Of a DNA stretch of 64,000 bases, positions 54,051 through 64,000 are shown piece after piece. The notes beneath the pieces were generated by a model. That model worked only from the letters and a program-made list of their open reading frames with translations. It was not told the origin of the DNA and did no database searches. The stretch comes from Armillaria gallica (Eukaryota > Basidiomycota > Agaricomycetes > Agaricales > Physalacriaceae): positions 1,847,003 to 1,911,002 of the forward strand of contig JBANDB010000016.1 of NCBI GenBank assembly GCA_037576215.1. The letters run 5' to 3'. Each line of letters begins with the position of its first letter. The first letter of the stretch is position 1. A program made the translations under genes and the position numbers.

Positions 54051-56192
54051 CTACATGGCAGCTGCAGGTGTGGAATGTCCAGACTTCTGCCTCTTCTGCG
54101 CCGGCTGAGCATCATCCGAGTCCTGCCGGGGCCGCTTGGTACTACCTCCTACTGCGAGTTGATCTTCCGCGCCATCATCTGAAGGCCATCCGTCCTTGCT
54201 AAGGGTCATTCGCCAGAAGGCTTCCAGGGCTCTGTGATCACGGAATACAACCTTTTCAAGGTCAATTGGTGGTCTGCGAGGTCTGGGGAAAATCAGGAAT
54301 AACTCTGATTCCAAGTCGGTATCCGGTGGATGTGAGAAGTCCCTCCACTCGCGGATGGTAAAGAGAGCGTTCTTCGTCCAAGTGTCAAAAGGACCGCAGT
54401 CAAATTGAAAATTCTCGCCCAGACATCCCCAACGATTTGCCAGACCAAACTTCTCGACACCTCCGAAAAACTTCCCATCACCCAAATCTATGCAGGAGTC
54501 AAAGATATAGGGTATAAGGCTCCGGAGAACGGGGCCGACTTTGCTGTGCTGTAAGTAGTGGAGGCCGTGATATAGCGTAACCCAAATGAAGGATTCGAAA
54601 TCGTCTTGGGATAGATGCTTCTGGGATCCGTCTGCAAGAAGCCTGGTAGATATGAATTGCCATGTGCCCTTTGCGTTGATGAGAAAGGGTAAAAGATCGA
54701 GTAAGAGGCGAGCACTAACCGTGGGCTTAACTTGTGGCGTTGCTTTGTCCAAGTCGTCTGCGTGTATAGCCATATCCCAGTCGTTCAATATGCCACGTCC
54801 TCCACCATCGTAATTGTCCTTTGGCGCCTTATCATCGTATATGGTCAAAATGTTCCCACTGCTAACATCGCGATGAAGAAACTTGCAAATTGTAAAGGCA
54901 TTCTCATGAGCTAAGGTCAAAGTTATACCAATGAATGTGAAGGTCAACTTTCAAACATCGCCACTCACCCAAAAAAGCTTCGTATACAATTCTCATAAGC
55001 TGTTTCGAGGACTTGAAGTGACTCGGAGGCCGCCCAACCTCTTCTGTTAGGATCCGTTGGTGTTCACGGATGCAGAAGACTGGGGGATATGCTCTTAGGT
55101 TCCAGTCTTCGTTGATATACTTGTGGGAGGTAGTCGTCTGGCCGAGAATGACACCACCACAGACAAGAGTAGGGACATTTCGGACACCAGCGTCACTGAG
55201 GGTCTTCAGCATCTTCAGTTCGTGAGGCAGACTGGTATCCCGCCAAGTATCTTTGAAGAACCCAAGAGTTCCGGTCTTCATATCGTATACAGGAAGACCC
55301 AAAGTTGTTCTTCCCGGTATGCCTTTTGGTATAGCGATGGCGGGACCAGCAATAACCTCCCTTTCGCTGCCACCATCTGGCACGCGAATCTTCACGAACG
55401 TTGGGTAGCACTTCCGATAGATCCGGGGTCTCAGAACCGGTTCTGAAAGCGATGTTTCCTCGTCCGTGGCCGGTATCACTGTGTCGTCCATGCCTCGACC
55501 GCTATCTGTCAACGCATAAAACCAGTACAGAAACCCGATGAAATATTTGCCTTCTGTCGAGAGATCGAACGCACACGATACGACGGTGTAAGTTCTCTCC
55601 CATTTGAAGAAGCGGACGCCATCCAGTCCAAGACTAAGCGAGAACAGGTGTTTGCGATATTGCGCGTTCAATATCCGAGCAGCACAACTAGCAAGCCGAT
55701 CGAGGTAGGCACTTGAAGACTCCGTCTCTAACACCCGCTCATTCAGGTCGTCATCTTTGAATCCACAAAGAGAGGATGAATTTCTGAATTCCAGCCCGAG
55801 ATCCACTTTATCCCATCGGGTGGGACTGGTTTGTATGTCGAGACCAGAGTTGTAGACAAAAGCGTCAGTGACAGTGCTGTAGTCCGAACCATGTTCAACA
55901 TTTTTGCACTCCTTGTCCAGAACAATCGAGAAGGCGGGAGAGAGCTCTGATGTTACGGCTTGAATCACGCTGGCCTGAAAAGTATCATCAAGACGTCAAC
56001 CGTCCACAACCAGTAAACTCACGACCGCTTTGGCGTAGTCCTTATCACTGGGATATTTTTCGGGTGATTTGATCGACTGAAAGTTGTCCTGAAGGTGATT
56101 GGGGAGCCCAGAACGAATTGACCATCTGATGATCCCATAAGGTCCTGGAAAAATAGTCCAACTGGCATAGGCCCGATCCAATGATCGTCCAT
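54051..56192 (-). CDS. FunK1-type fungal protein kinase
   Basis: Most likely start is ATG at 56192-56190 (MDDHWIGPMPVGLFFQDLM); G-P-M-P-V-x-x-F-F is the usual FunK1 beginning. The next blocks are SPEKYPSDKDYAKAV, VIQAVTSELSPAFSIVLDKE and WDKVDLGLEFRN, then the lobe with FFKWERTYTVVS and GRTTLGLPVYDMKTG. The ATP-lobe equivalent is GFFKDTWRDTSLPHELKML. The catalytic loop KFLHRDVSSGNIL (intact H-R-D and N) is followed by GILNDWDMA (the D-x-D/DFG equivalent). The block DDFESFIWVTLYHGLHYL is family-specific. The tail TKRPRQDSDDAQPAQKRQKS is a basic nuclear-like signal, ending at 54051. FunK1 kinases are expanded in mushrooms and linked to multicellular development. Oddity: blocks before and after about 56100 are in different frames without a clear intron, so a frameshift or unusual splice is possible. 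Confidence 0.75.
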
Positions 56193-56612
56193 TTCTTTCA
56201 ATCTTTTTGTCAAGTGAGTTATCAGATTCTTGTGGAGAGTAATGCGTTTATTTATCTAGTGTTTAAGAAAGAAACCTGAGAAGATATTAGCCACACTATC
56301 CTTCGCAAGGCAAGAAACAGGTACCGGCTGTGACTCGTTGGCTGCTGTTTGTCCTGAGGGCAGTAAGTTCAATGAAAGTACAATCAAGGGCAGATGTTTA
56401 TGAGGAAGCAATATTGCCACCCTCCAGTGTTTGGTACGAATGAAAACACATGGCAGGCGACGGTGTCCTGAGACCAAAAATAGACACCCACGATCACGTG
56501 GTTGCATAAGGGCAGGCAATCTGGCGTTCGCCGTTAGAATTAATAAGTAATATCTTGCTAAACTCGTCCCTCTACTCTGTTCTACCCAAAAACAAAAATT
56601 CAAGTTGCATAA
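56193..56612. other. No gene recognised
   Basis: Upstream region of the kinase. Nothing else seen. Confidence 0.4.
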
Positions 56613-56999
56613 CTAGAGGTCCTTCTGGTCCTTCTGGTCACTCCTTTCAGCTCTCTCACTAGCTCTCTCACTACCACCACCGCATCTGAGCCACTGAACT
56701 AGCAACTCTGCACTGCTTACTAGCCATCTTGGGACTGTGGTGGCCATGAAGGGGCTCAGGATGTAGAACAGTAGAAGAAGCCCAGAGCCTGAGGGGATAA
56801 TCCACCATGCCATCCCATGCCAGCGGAGGGTCCAGTCATCGTTGTCGCCAAAGACCATGGGTTGTCCGACAACAATGTCTCTTCGCGCGGTGAAAGTAAG
56901 AGTCCAGATATTGAAGGCAATCACACATACTACTAGCAAGAAATAAAACATTGTAAATAGCGACAACACATATATACTACACAATGTCTGCCTTCCCAT
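56613..56999 (-). CDS. Possible small membrane protein
   Basis: Open frame of 128 codons with two or three hydrophobic segments (IYVLSLFTMFYFLLVVCVIA, AWWIIPSGSGLLLLFYILS, WLVSSAELLVQWL) and a repetitive charged end rich in SER and DQKD repeats. Its start overlaps the last codons of C4 by 23 bp. No homologue is recognised in the window. It could be a genuine small gene or a C-terminal remnant of another membrane gene. Confidence 0.35.
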   Translation of the reverse strand: MGRQTLCSIYVLSLFTMFYFLLVVCVIAFNIWTLTFTARRDIVVGQPMVFGDNDDWTLRWHGMAWWIIPSGSGLLLLFYILSPFMATTVPRWLVSSAELLVQWLRCGGGSERASERAERSDQKDQKDL

Positions 57000-58319
57000 A
57001 GTTCCTGCTTTGCGAGCCTTCCTCTAAGCCTTCCTCCAAGTCCGACGGCGTTGGACGCAAGGACAAATCGTCCTCAACATCTGCTCCAGTGCTACTGTCT
57101 TGGCTGATTGAATGATTTCCGAACTCAAGCGACGACACTGTGCTTCTCGAATCACCCCAGCCATCGTCTGGGCGTGTATGCCCTGCAGCAACACGGCCGA
57201 CCAAAATTGTAGGTACAATTCCCTGAAAAGCGGCATCTGAGTAAGGTTCACATCAAAAAAATAGGACAATTACCCTCATCTCGACAGCTATGGATGTCAG
57301 ATAATTTCCAACATTCTCATTGTGAACTTCGAGCGCCAACAGAACGACAATCATGGCAGAATAAAGAGCGGCAGAATCCACCATGACCTCTATTATTCCG
57401 CGGTATAAACGAATTCCTGTAGCAATGCCGCTGACTTTGAGGATGCGGTACACGATAAAGATTGTGCACCAAATCATAGTGGCTAAAATGAGCGAAGAAT
57501 AGAGAACAGCCCAGTTGACAGACTCGAGGGCATAAAGGAATGATGCCGACCCATTATCGCTGTCCCACTGGGAGAAATTATAATATAGTACGAGGCCCCT
57601 GCTGACTGAGTTTATAATGAGTTCAAGACGGAATCATCTCAGTGTATAGTGGAGAATTGCTACTAAAGGCTTACCGACTCCCAGAGTAGTGCAAATAGTT
57701 GGAACAAGCACAACACGCCAAGACCGCCCCCAAACAGTCCAGCAGCGCCAGATCTAGAATGTTATTCTAATTAAGTTGGTTATACACACAGAAGGACAGG
57801 GGTCTTACTAGAGAGGTATCGGCGAGGATAGTGCAGAAGCAGGCAGCCAGTGCCCCGATGAAGTAAATTGCAGGAGATGGGTTGAATAGAGTTTCGTATC
57901 TTGTCCAAAAGTTTTTCTCATTAATGAATGACTGGGCCAACGGTATCCAGGTACTGAGTGTGCCGAAAGTCGTGAATATGTATAGAAGCAGGATAATGAT
58001 TAGGAGGAAACGCGACCCTCGACCATGTAGACGATTTTTGCTCTGGGCTGTGTATGATTGAAAATTAGACGGGATAAGACCCGGGGAGGCAGAAGGCATA
58101 TACCGATAGTCCACAAGGTCGTCACCATTACTCCTGTGTAGAATCCTGGGAAACGAGTTAAGTCGCAGGCAATCCATCCTGAAGCAGACCTTCCTGACCG
58201 TGCCATAATAATAAGAGGATCGTGCTGTTTAGTTGTGTATCCAGAGCCTGGTATATATTCCTGAGTTGGGTGCTGGTTAGCTCTGGGATATCGGACGCGG
58301 TATGAATCCCTGTGGACAT
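56977..58319 (-). CDS. Seven-transmembrane protein, family C (C4)
   Basis: Starts MSTGIHTASDIPELTSTQLR at 58319. Exon 1 ends LLLLWHG at a GTCAGG donor; exon 2 encodes FYTGVMVTTLWTIG. Then: LLIIILLLYIFTTFGTLSTW; IYFIGALAACFCTILADTSL; an RCW.VWGRSW-type segment (57750-57690); NWAVLYSSLILATMIWCTIF, then IVYRIL; GIIEVMVDSAALYSAMIVVL; and, joined over the last intron, GIVPTILVGRVAAGHTRPDD with an acidic tail (DVEDDLSLRPTPSDLEEGLE) ending at 56977. The layout equals C1-C3 but the sequence is the most diverged. Seven spans, GPCR-like topology, function unknown. No disruption found. Confidence 0.7.
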
Positions 58320-59051
58320 TGAGGCCTCAGGGGGAAATTGAAGAAGGAATAATGCTTGCTTCTCCCAAGTTTTAAACATTTTATACCGACCGGACATGAA
58401 AATTTTCTCTTCAAGATGAAAGTTGATGACACTCCACAACAAAAAAGATGAACATTGAGAGAAAAAACACCGCGTTACTGTGATACTGAAGGCTATGTCA
58501 ATACAGTCTGGTACCTGCAGTTTGAGAAATCTCGGCGCCTTCCCTGGGATGTCGAAGGAAGAAAAGAAGAAATTTGAGCGTTAAAATTCCTCCATGGCTG
58601 ACGAAAGGTAGAGAGCACTGAGCTGTCTGAGAAAGCAAGCAGTGAATGAATCTGTGCAAGGCATCTCATTGACGACATATAGGCAATCACTAGTTCCTGA
58701 CCAGTGGCCAGTTAGCGATGAAAACGGAACTCCGCAGAGTGTTTTTCTCCTGAAGGAAGTGATAATACCAAAAATGGATATAACACTACGAACAACTTAC
58801 GAACAACTTACTTGGCGACACTGGGCTATGATATCAGGGAAACTTCGGTCCAATATGACAGTCATTTAGTACCGGATCGCATGAGAGACATCAGCCACCA
58901 TGACTCGACATTCGAGACTACTTTTTTGAAGTCATATACTATTGTCAGTACAAGCGAGACCAAAGCATGGTGAGAACATACCAAAAGTTCCTCATCCACG
59001 ATATCTTCACATACATTGCTTCGTGTTGTACATGAACTAGATTGTGACTCA
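58320..59051. other. No gene recognised
   Basis: Upstream of C4. A direct repeat ACGAACAACTTAC occurs twice at 58789-58811. Nothing else. Confidence 0.45.
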
Positions 59052-59390
59052 TTACTCAGGTGACTCGTTAATGCCCAGGAAAGGTTGAGTTGTAGAGGTG
59101 ATTGAAACGAGAATCATCACACAGGAATACTGTATCGTGGCTTGAGCTTGGACCTGCATCATATGATGGCAGTATAGTAGCGACACCGAAACAAGGATAT
59201 ACATGAGAGCATATCCTGCATAGCCCGGCCAGAACATCGTGAGCAGTGTCAGGTCAGCCATAGATAAGGAGTAGAGTCCAAGAAAGAGAGCCCAAGGTGT
59301 GAAATTTTCTCGGTAGAAGAAACGACGGTGAAGGACCAGAGCTGAGAAAAATGGCCCATCTTGAGGCGACTCTCCATCTTGTCCCCATCA
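59052..59390 (-). other. Membrane-protein fragment
   Basis: The minus frame reads SPQDGPFFSALVLHRRFFYR, WALFLGLYSLSMADLTLLTM, GYALMYILVSVSLLYC and TIQYSCVMILVSITSTTQPF, to a stop at 59052: three hydrophobic stretches without a complete gene. Possibly a remnant of a polytopic membrane protein. Not assigned to family C. Confidence 0.3.
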
Positions 59391-60088
59391 AGTTCGTACC
59401 TTGAAATCACAGAATCTTAAGTAGTAGTCTGTAATATTTTATTCAAGAGAGTGACAACGGAGAACGTTCTGTGAAGAGAAGTATCGAGTATTAGTTGTAG
59501 CGAAGGCAGCCGCTCGGGAGTCAGTCTAGAGATCGCGAAAGATCGTGACATGACGTACCGTCTTCCGGTCCGTCCGGTCCTCTCCTTCGGGGCAGGCAGG
59601 CGGCACTGCCGCGGCAGGCACTCCTTCTAGTACTACCACCGGTACCGGTCTAGGTTCTACCACCACATCTAAGCTCAGTTCGTTGCTGGTAATAATGTCC
59701 TCTGCCTCGTCACCGCCTGCGACACTCGCTAAAATTTCGACTCAGTGACGAACAATCAAGGATCAGAGTATCGGTCGGCGCAACAGAGGCCCGACACAAA
59801 ACATCGTGATACCCTTCCGCTTGTCTTGGCATACTCATACTCTGAAAGGTGAGTTTTAACAAGATAGTGCCATCGATGGAGTTGACTGGGCCTTGTTCTA
59901 TACAACATCTCAACTACGCCATTGTTGCGCTCTTGTTTTTTTCCTACCCGAATTTTCTCCTGCTTTTCCCCCTTGTGTTGGCTCTCTCTTATAAAGCTTT
60001 TTTGAAGGACGAAGCCAGCATATTTATACTATCACCTCTGTGTTACCTCTGTTTATCTTCTTATCTCTATCCCCCAATACTCAAAGGA
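59391..60088. other. No gene; simple GGTCC/ACTACCACC-type runs
   Basis: 59560-59670 is compositionally repetitive (GGTCCGTCCGGTCC, GGCAGGCAGGCGGCA, ACTACCACCGGTACCGGTC). No coding signal was found. Confidence 0.45.
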
Positions 60089-60838
60089 ATGTCAGCTAAC
60101 TTTCGCTCTTCGAAACTGCGCGCTCCCCTCAGAATCAGCCATTATTTGCAAATGGTTATCAGGCCAGTCGGGTCAGAAACCTTCCAGCCCATGGAGACAT
60201 CTACGTCGTAGATGAATCTCTTATCTATCCGTCTCAGCAGCTCTGTACCACCGCACTTCAAGTGAACAACGGCACAATACCATCTTCGCCTAGGTGCCAA
60301 AATCTCCTCGAAGAATCCATTCGCTCTTCTCAGGCAAAAGCCAAGTATCGCGGAAAACGTTGACCTGGTGTCGCATGTTCCGCTCCCGACATCCATGGAT
60401 TCCGACCTTTTAGCGAGTCAGCTCGCCGTCTTTGGTTCTTTCTCATGGGTACTTTTGACGGCAGTGATGAGAACGCGCTCCCTTCTGTTCTTAGGGATTA
60501 TGCCGTTCTTGTTTCCACGGACAGGGTTTCCGTACCCGAAAATCCGGACGTATTCCATATTCACACCAGTCCCGAATGGCAGACGTCTGGCGCGTCTCAC
60601 CAGTGGCTGGTCATCATTCCGTTCTCTCCCACAAGCGGTAAAGTACCTGCTGGTCTCTGGATGCACCGCAACAATGAGACCTCAGAAGAAACACTATTCT
60701 GTGCCGCATGACGAGCAATTGAAGCTGGTTGAGTACAGTCGTCATAAATTAAAGGAATCTACGAGCAGCGTATCATACGATACAGCTTATCTAAAGACAA
60801 TGGCAGAGCAATTAAATGCTTGCACAAAGGTAATTTGA
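60089..60838 (+). pseudogene. Family B protein (B3), broken
   Basis: Homology begins near 60089 (MSANFRSSKLRAP) and shifts frame before HGDIYVVDESLIYPSQQL. An in-frame TGA replaces Arg just before the PGV of the R-R-P-G block (near 60361). Then WFFLMGTFDGSDENALP, HIHTSPEWQTSG, QWLVIIPFSPTSGKVPAGLW follow. A further shift near 60690 brings LKLVEYSRHKLKES into another frame. At least three lesions, so a pseudogene. No A partner adjoins it, although the broken B4-A5 pair lies 0.6 kb away. Confidence 0.75.
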
Positions 60839-61410
60839 ATCATCTCTGTGCCAGCAGGCAATTAAAAAAGGTCATTTAGGGCAGCTCATCGAGTCGGCAT
60901 ACTAGCACGAAACATACGAGGAAGACCGTCAGAAGTACCAGGCCGTCTGTGAGTATACAATGCCTGGGTTTCGTAGATTGCAATGTCTAACTTTCAGTCT
61001 TCAGGTCGTGCCATCTGTTAAATCCTCAATGAAGAGTGTACTAGCAAGGAGATTCGCGTTTAAGGACCGCGCTCCATCCCTGGCTAACTTACATCTTCGC
61101 GCGATTCTTAGCTGCTGATCTATACATTGAATCTTATCGGTTGGTGGATAATTATCCACATAGATGGTACCCCTCAACTATCAAAGTCGGAGACGATGAG
61201 ATTTCCTCGTATTACCGTGTAAATCCACTCGCTTCTGAACTTCACAGGCATTGGTACATTGTACTAGTATATAATTAAACAACTTCCAAGTTACGATACT
61301 GCCAGACACAGTTATAGCAATACACGAGCTGAGCGTTTGCTAGAAACAGAAGGCGCAGACTTGTTTCGGGACGATGAATCACCCATGGCACGATACTTCG
61401 AAGTACAGCC
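60839..61410. other. Intergenic with possible B3 exon 2 remnant
   Basis: 60905-60955 (TYEEDRQKYQAV) could be the decayed second exon of B3. Otherwise nothing recognised. Confidence 0.3.
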
Positions 61411-62384
61411 CTATATAGCACTAGAGATCAGAGACGTAGCTTCCTGAGGAGAGATGATTTGACATGCAGTCATTGTGTTTGTTGAATCGTTCAATCGCAC
61501 GGACTAAAATAGAAAGACAATTGCATGATGAGTAGCAGACACGAGGTGCGAAAACCGACCTTCATCGCCTGCTCAAGTTGCTGAACGTTGGAATGGACTG
61601 TCCGCTGACTAGCGGCATAGGCCACCTGTTTCCGACGGCGATACTGGAAATTCACGTTGAGATCCCCGGAAGTAGTAGGATATAAGCAAGCGTGGAAGTA
61701 TTTACCTTGGTTTCCTCATTCTGGAGCTCTTGTGCGACTTTTTTGAGGTAGTCACGTTCATCGACGAGTTTCTGGAAAAAATCATGTAGCTTCGCCCGGC
61801 TGTAGTCGGTGAGCTTCTTCAGTTGCACAGGTTCCACTGTGAAGGGAACGTTCGGTGGCCCATAATATATCCAACGTTCTGTGGGAATCACCCCGGTTCT
61901 TGAGGTCAAAGGAAGGGTAATACACCACTGAGTCTTCTCGGGATCAGAGGTTTGCCATTCTGGGACCGTACGGACGTAGAATTGGTCTTGGTCTCCGTCC
62001 TGGATAGGTCCAGTAGCGACGATGACGGCAACTCTTTGTATACCTCCGGGAGCGTAGACTCGTCATGACCGTCGAAAGTCCCCATGAGAAATAGCCAAGG
62101 TCCAGGTTGACCATTGGTTTGGGGAGGAGGACGACAAAGTATACCTGGCCGTGCTTTCCTCGTGGAACACCTTTCTTTGACAAACGAGAAGAGCATATGC
62201 TTTTAACGATTCTTCGACACGCGGGGGTTGTTCTGACGGTGGCTGTCTCCAGCGCTGTCATGCACAGTTGATGAAAGGGATGGGTGAGGGACTCGAAGAC
62301 AGAAAAAATGTCGCCATAGGGAGGTGGGCCAGGATTCTTTTGGGGAGCGTCGGCTCGGGGAACGACGGTGACGGAGAATGGCAT
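61411..62384 (-). pseudogene. Family B protein (B4), broken; partner of A5
   Basis: Starts MPFSVTVVPRADAPQKNPGP at 62384 and has GDIFSVFESLTHPFHQL and PACRRIVKSICSS. A frameshift near 62165-62190 precedes ARPGILCRPPPQ and PWLFLMGTFDGHDESTLPEV. A second shift near 62030 precedes VIVATGPIQDGDQDQFYVRT, PEWQTSDPEKTQW, then VIPTERWIYYGPPNVPFTVE and YSRAKLHDFFQKLVDERDYL. Exon 2 (YRRRKQVAYAASQRTVHSN) and exon 3 (SVRLNDSTNTMTACQ, stop 61411-61413) keep the B1 pattern. Two indels make it a pseudogene. Its last exons help define the true family 3' end. Head-to-head with A5. Confidence 0.75.
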
Positions 62385-62715
62385 GAACAGAGGACAGAAA
62401 ATAGGAATTGACTAGCATTGTCGAAGCAGCTGAGACCATACATTATATGTATTCTCAAGGCAACAGTAGATGCAGAAAAACGGACTTAAAAATGTGTGAG
62501 CGTGGTGGCAGTTGCTCCGATGGGATCGATCTCGGCAAGTCCGGCTACTCTTTGTTTCTACCGTTCGGCACGGTTCAACTTGTCTTATTCCTTTCTTGTT
62601 CCTTTCTTCAGTGGACAATGAAAGAAAGTATGGCAGGATCATATGTTTCAGTTAAAATGGGCCCTATCATCTCTCAACTCTCATCACCCGCTATTCCTCT
62701 GCATTGCTCGACACC
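62385..62715. promoter_or_regulatory. Former bidirectional promoter of B4-A5
   Basis: 331 bp between the old start codons, similar to the A3-B2 spacer. GGACAATGAAAG near 62614-62625 resembles AGAACAATG, the complement of the CATTGTTCT element. Confidence 0.45.
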
Positions 62716-64000
62716 ATGCTTCCTCACTTTGGAGAATATATCGCGTTCAAGCTCGACCCAGTCGCTTCCCTCAAGGCCCTCAACGATCCTGAAGTTACAA
62801 AATCTTGCGAGACCTTAGAGACGAAGACCTATGTTTCCTGTGTAACTTACGTGTGTTGAATTGTTAATTTGAGCACTTATATTAACTGACAGTCGTCGTT
62901 TCTTAGCTCCTCTCCTTTCCTTTGCCTGGCGTCGAATATATCTCCGTGTCGATGACTCTTCTTTCAAAAGGTCTCCCTAAGGATGTCCCGGATCGTTTTA
63001 TCACGTCGGACATGTCGGTGCCCGTATAATCCGCTTTCGCGACCACCACTAGAACCGAGCATGCCTCTTCCATGGCCTGACTGCTACCATCCAACACAGT
63101 CCAGGATGCAATGTCGTGTTTTTAACGACGTCGTCATTGGCGGAGCGTGGCCCGAGCCCAAGTATGGACTGAGCAGCCACGACCAGGTCCTCCTTGATGG
63201 AGATTATTTTGACGACGATTCTAACCGCAGGGAATTCTTGAAGACGGATAAAAAACCATCAAGTGATTCTAGCATAGGTGACAATGTTGCAGCCGAACGC
63301 AAAACACTGGAGCGGGACACAGAAAGCCAATACTGCCAGTCGGTAAGCGAAGGCGCGAGTCAGTTGTCTCTCCCGGTCGGCAGTCGAGACTCTTGTTCGG
63401 TGCTCGATGCTGAAAGCCAACATTCCAACGAAGCGAGTCAAAGTCATGACACTCAGCCAGCACCTGCTACCGTATCTACTTTCATTCTCTCTTTCCTTTC
63501 AAAGCTCCTCCCATGCATACCGTGTCTACGAGCAGACATCGACGACCATGAAGAGGTTGCATCGATATCACCTTCCGATCCAATCTGGTCCCATCCCGTC
63601 TTCGGCACACGCCCGCCCGACACCATGCCCGTCATCACCGTGCTGGACAACCTTGAGACGATAAAACCCGAACAGATCAACGATCCCTGGGATTTCTTTC
63701 GAGAACTAGAGGCTTTGAAAAGGTATGATTGTCGTGCTGTGTTCCGGAAACTCTTCGCTGACTCTCTTAATTGATAGAATCGAGGAAGATTATAGCGAGC
63801 GAGTAAAGGCAAAAGCTCAAGCTGCGATTGACCGTGCACGTCAAAGGGATGAAGATCAATGCTAGGCTTCAATCAAAGATGCCAAAGCGTGTCTCTCCAC
63901 CAGCGGAGGCGAGTGAAGCTACCTCCCCTTCCAGTTCGGCAGGTATGCAAATTTACTATGACTTTGATATCGCTGAACGTAGCTGAGGATGGTGACATAG
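62716..64000 (+). pseudogene. Family A protein (A5), broken; partner of B4
   Basis: Starts MLPHFGEYIAFKLDPVASLK at 62716, then CETLETKTYVSCVTY; a second exon LLSFPLPGVEYISVSMTLLS with PDRFITSDMSVPV then meets TAA (63029-63031). In a shifted frame it continues NPLSRPPLEPSMPLPWPDCY, CRVFND and AWPEPKYGLS, consistent with a short deletion. It stays open through CIPCLRADIDDHEE, PPDTMPVITVLDNLET and INDPWDFFRELEALK. The next exon reads IEEDYSERVKAKAQAAIDR and hits TAG after QRDEDQC, while RLQSKMPK-like codons follow one base out of frame. The gene reaches the window edge (final exon about 63995). A pseudogene with at least two lesions. Confidence 0.75.

Overview
The window looks like nuclear DNA of a mushroom-forming fungus (Basidiomycota, Agaricomycetes). 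Genes are cut by many short GT-AG introns. The protein set is typical of agarics: an F-box/leucine-rich protein of the agaric type, FunK1 fungal protein kinases, a LysM protein with a membrane anchor, many-intron permease and amine oxidase genes, and several unnamed basidiomycete families. No prokaryotic features, rRNA or CRISPR were seen. I read splice sites by eye, so exon ends are proposals.

Left part (1-20 kb): mostly ordinary single-copy genes. In order: a tandem F-box pair (broken copy, then intact copy), a small secreted protein of 'family D', a LysM protein, an intron-containing tRNA-Phe, a diverged forkhead transcription factor, and an amino-acid/GABA-type permease divergent from a peroxisomal-type copper amine oxidase. 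The last two suggest a shared amine-nitrogen function.

Right part (20-64 kb): a patchwork of multicopy gene families. Family A (6 copies) and family B (4 copies) are proteins I do not recognise. Three times they occur as head-to-head A-B pairs, at 20.4-23.7, 47.2-50.2 and 61.4-63.9 kb. The spacer is 331-359 bp, except in the first pair, where a 619-bp near-perfect palindrome sits in the shared promoter. Removing the palindrome returns the spacer to 353 bp. Family C (4 copies) is a seven-transmembrane family, family D (4 copies) is a signal-peptide family, and there are two FunK1 kinases (one broken). A 620-bp repeat occurs twice, once inside the 3' end of a B gene. A fragment of the amine oxidase gene beside another A copy shows that these loci spread by segmental duplication. 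Many copies are pseudogenes, which fits birth-and-death evolution.

Island at 36-40 kb: a frameshifted small secreted cysteine protein, a stand-alone SRA-YDG (modified-cytosine-binding) protein, an interferon-induced 6-16-like membrane protein, and a tandem array of short 4-nt-loop hairpins with compensatory stem changes.

The most system-like observation is the repeated divergent A-B gene module. Next are the palindrome in its promoter and the hairpin array.
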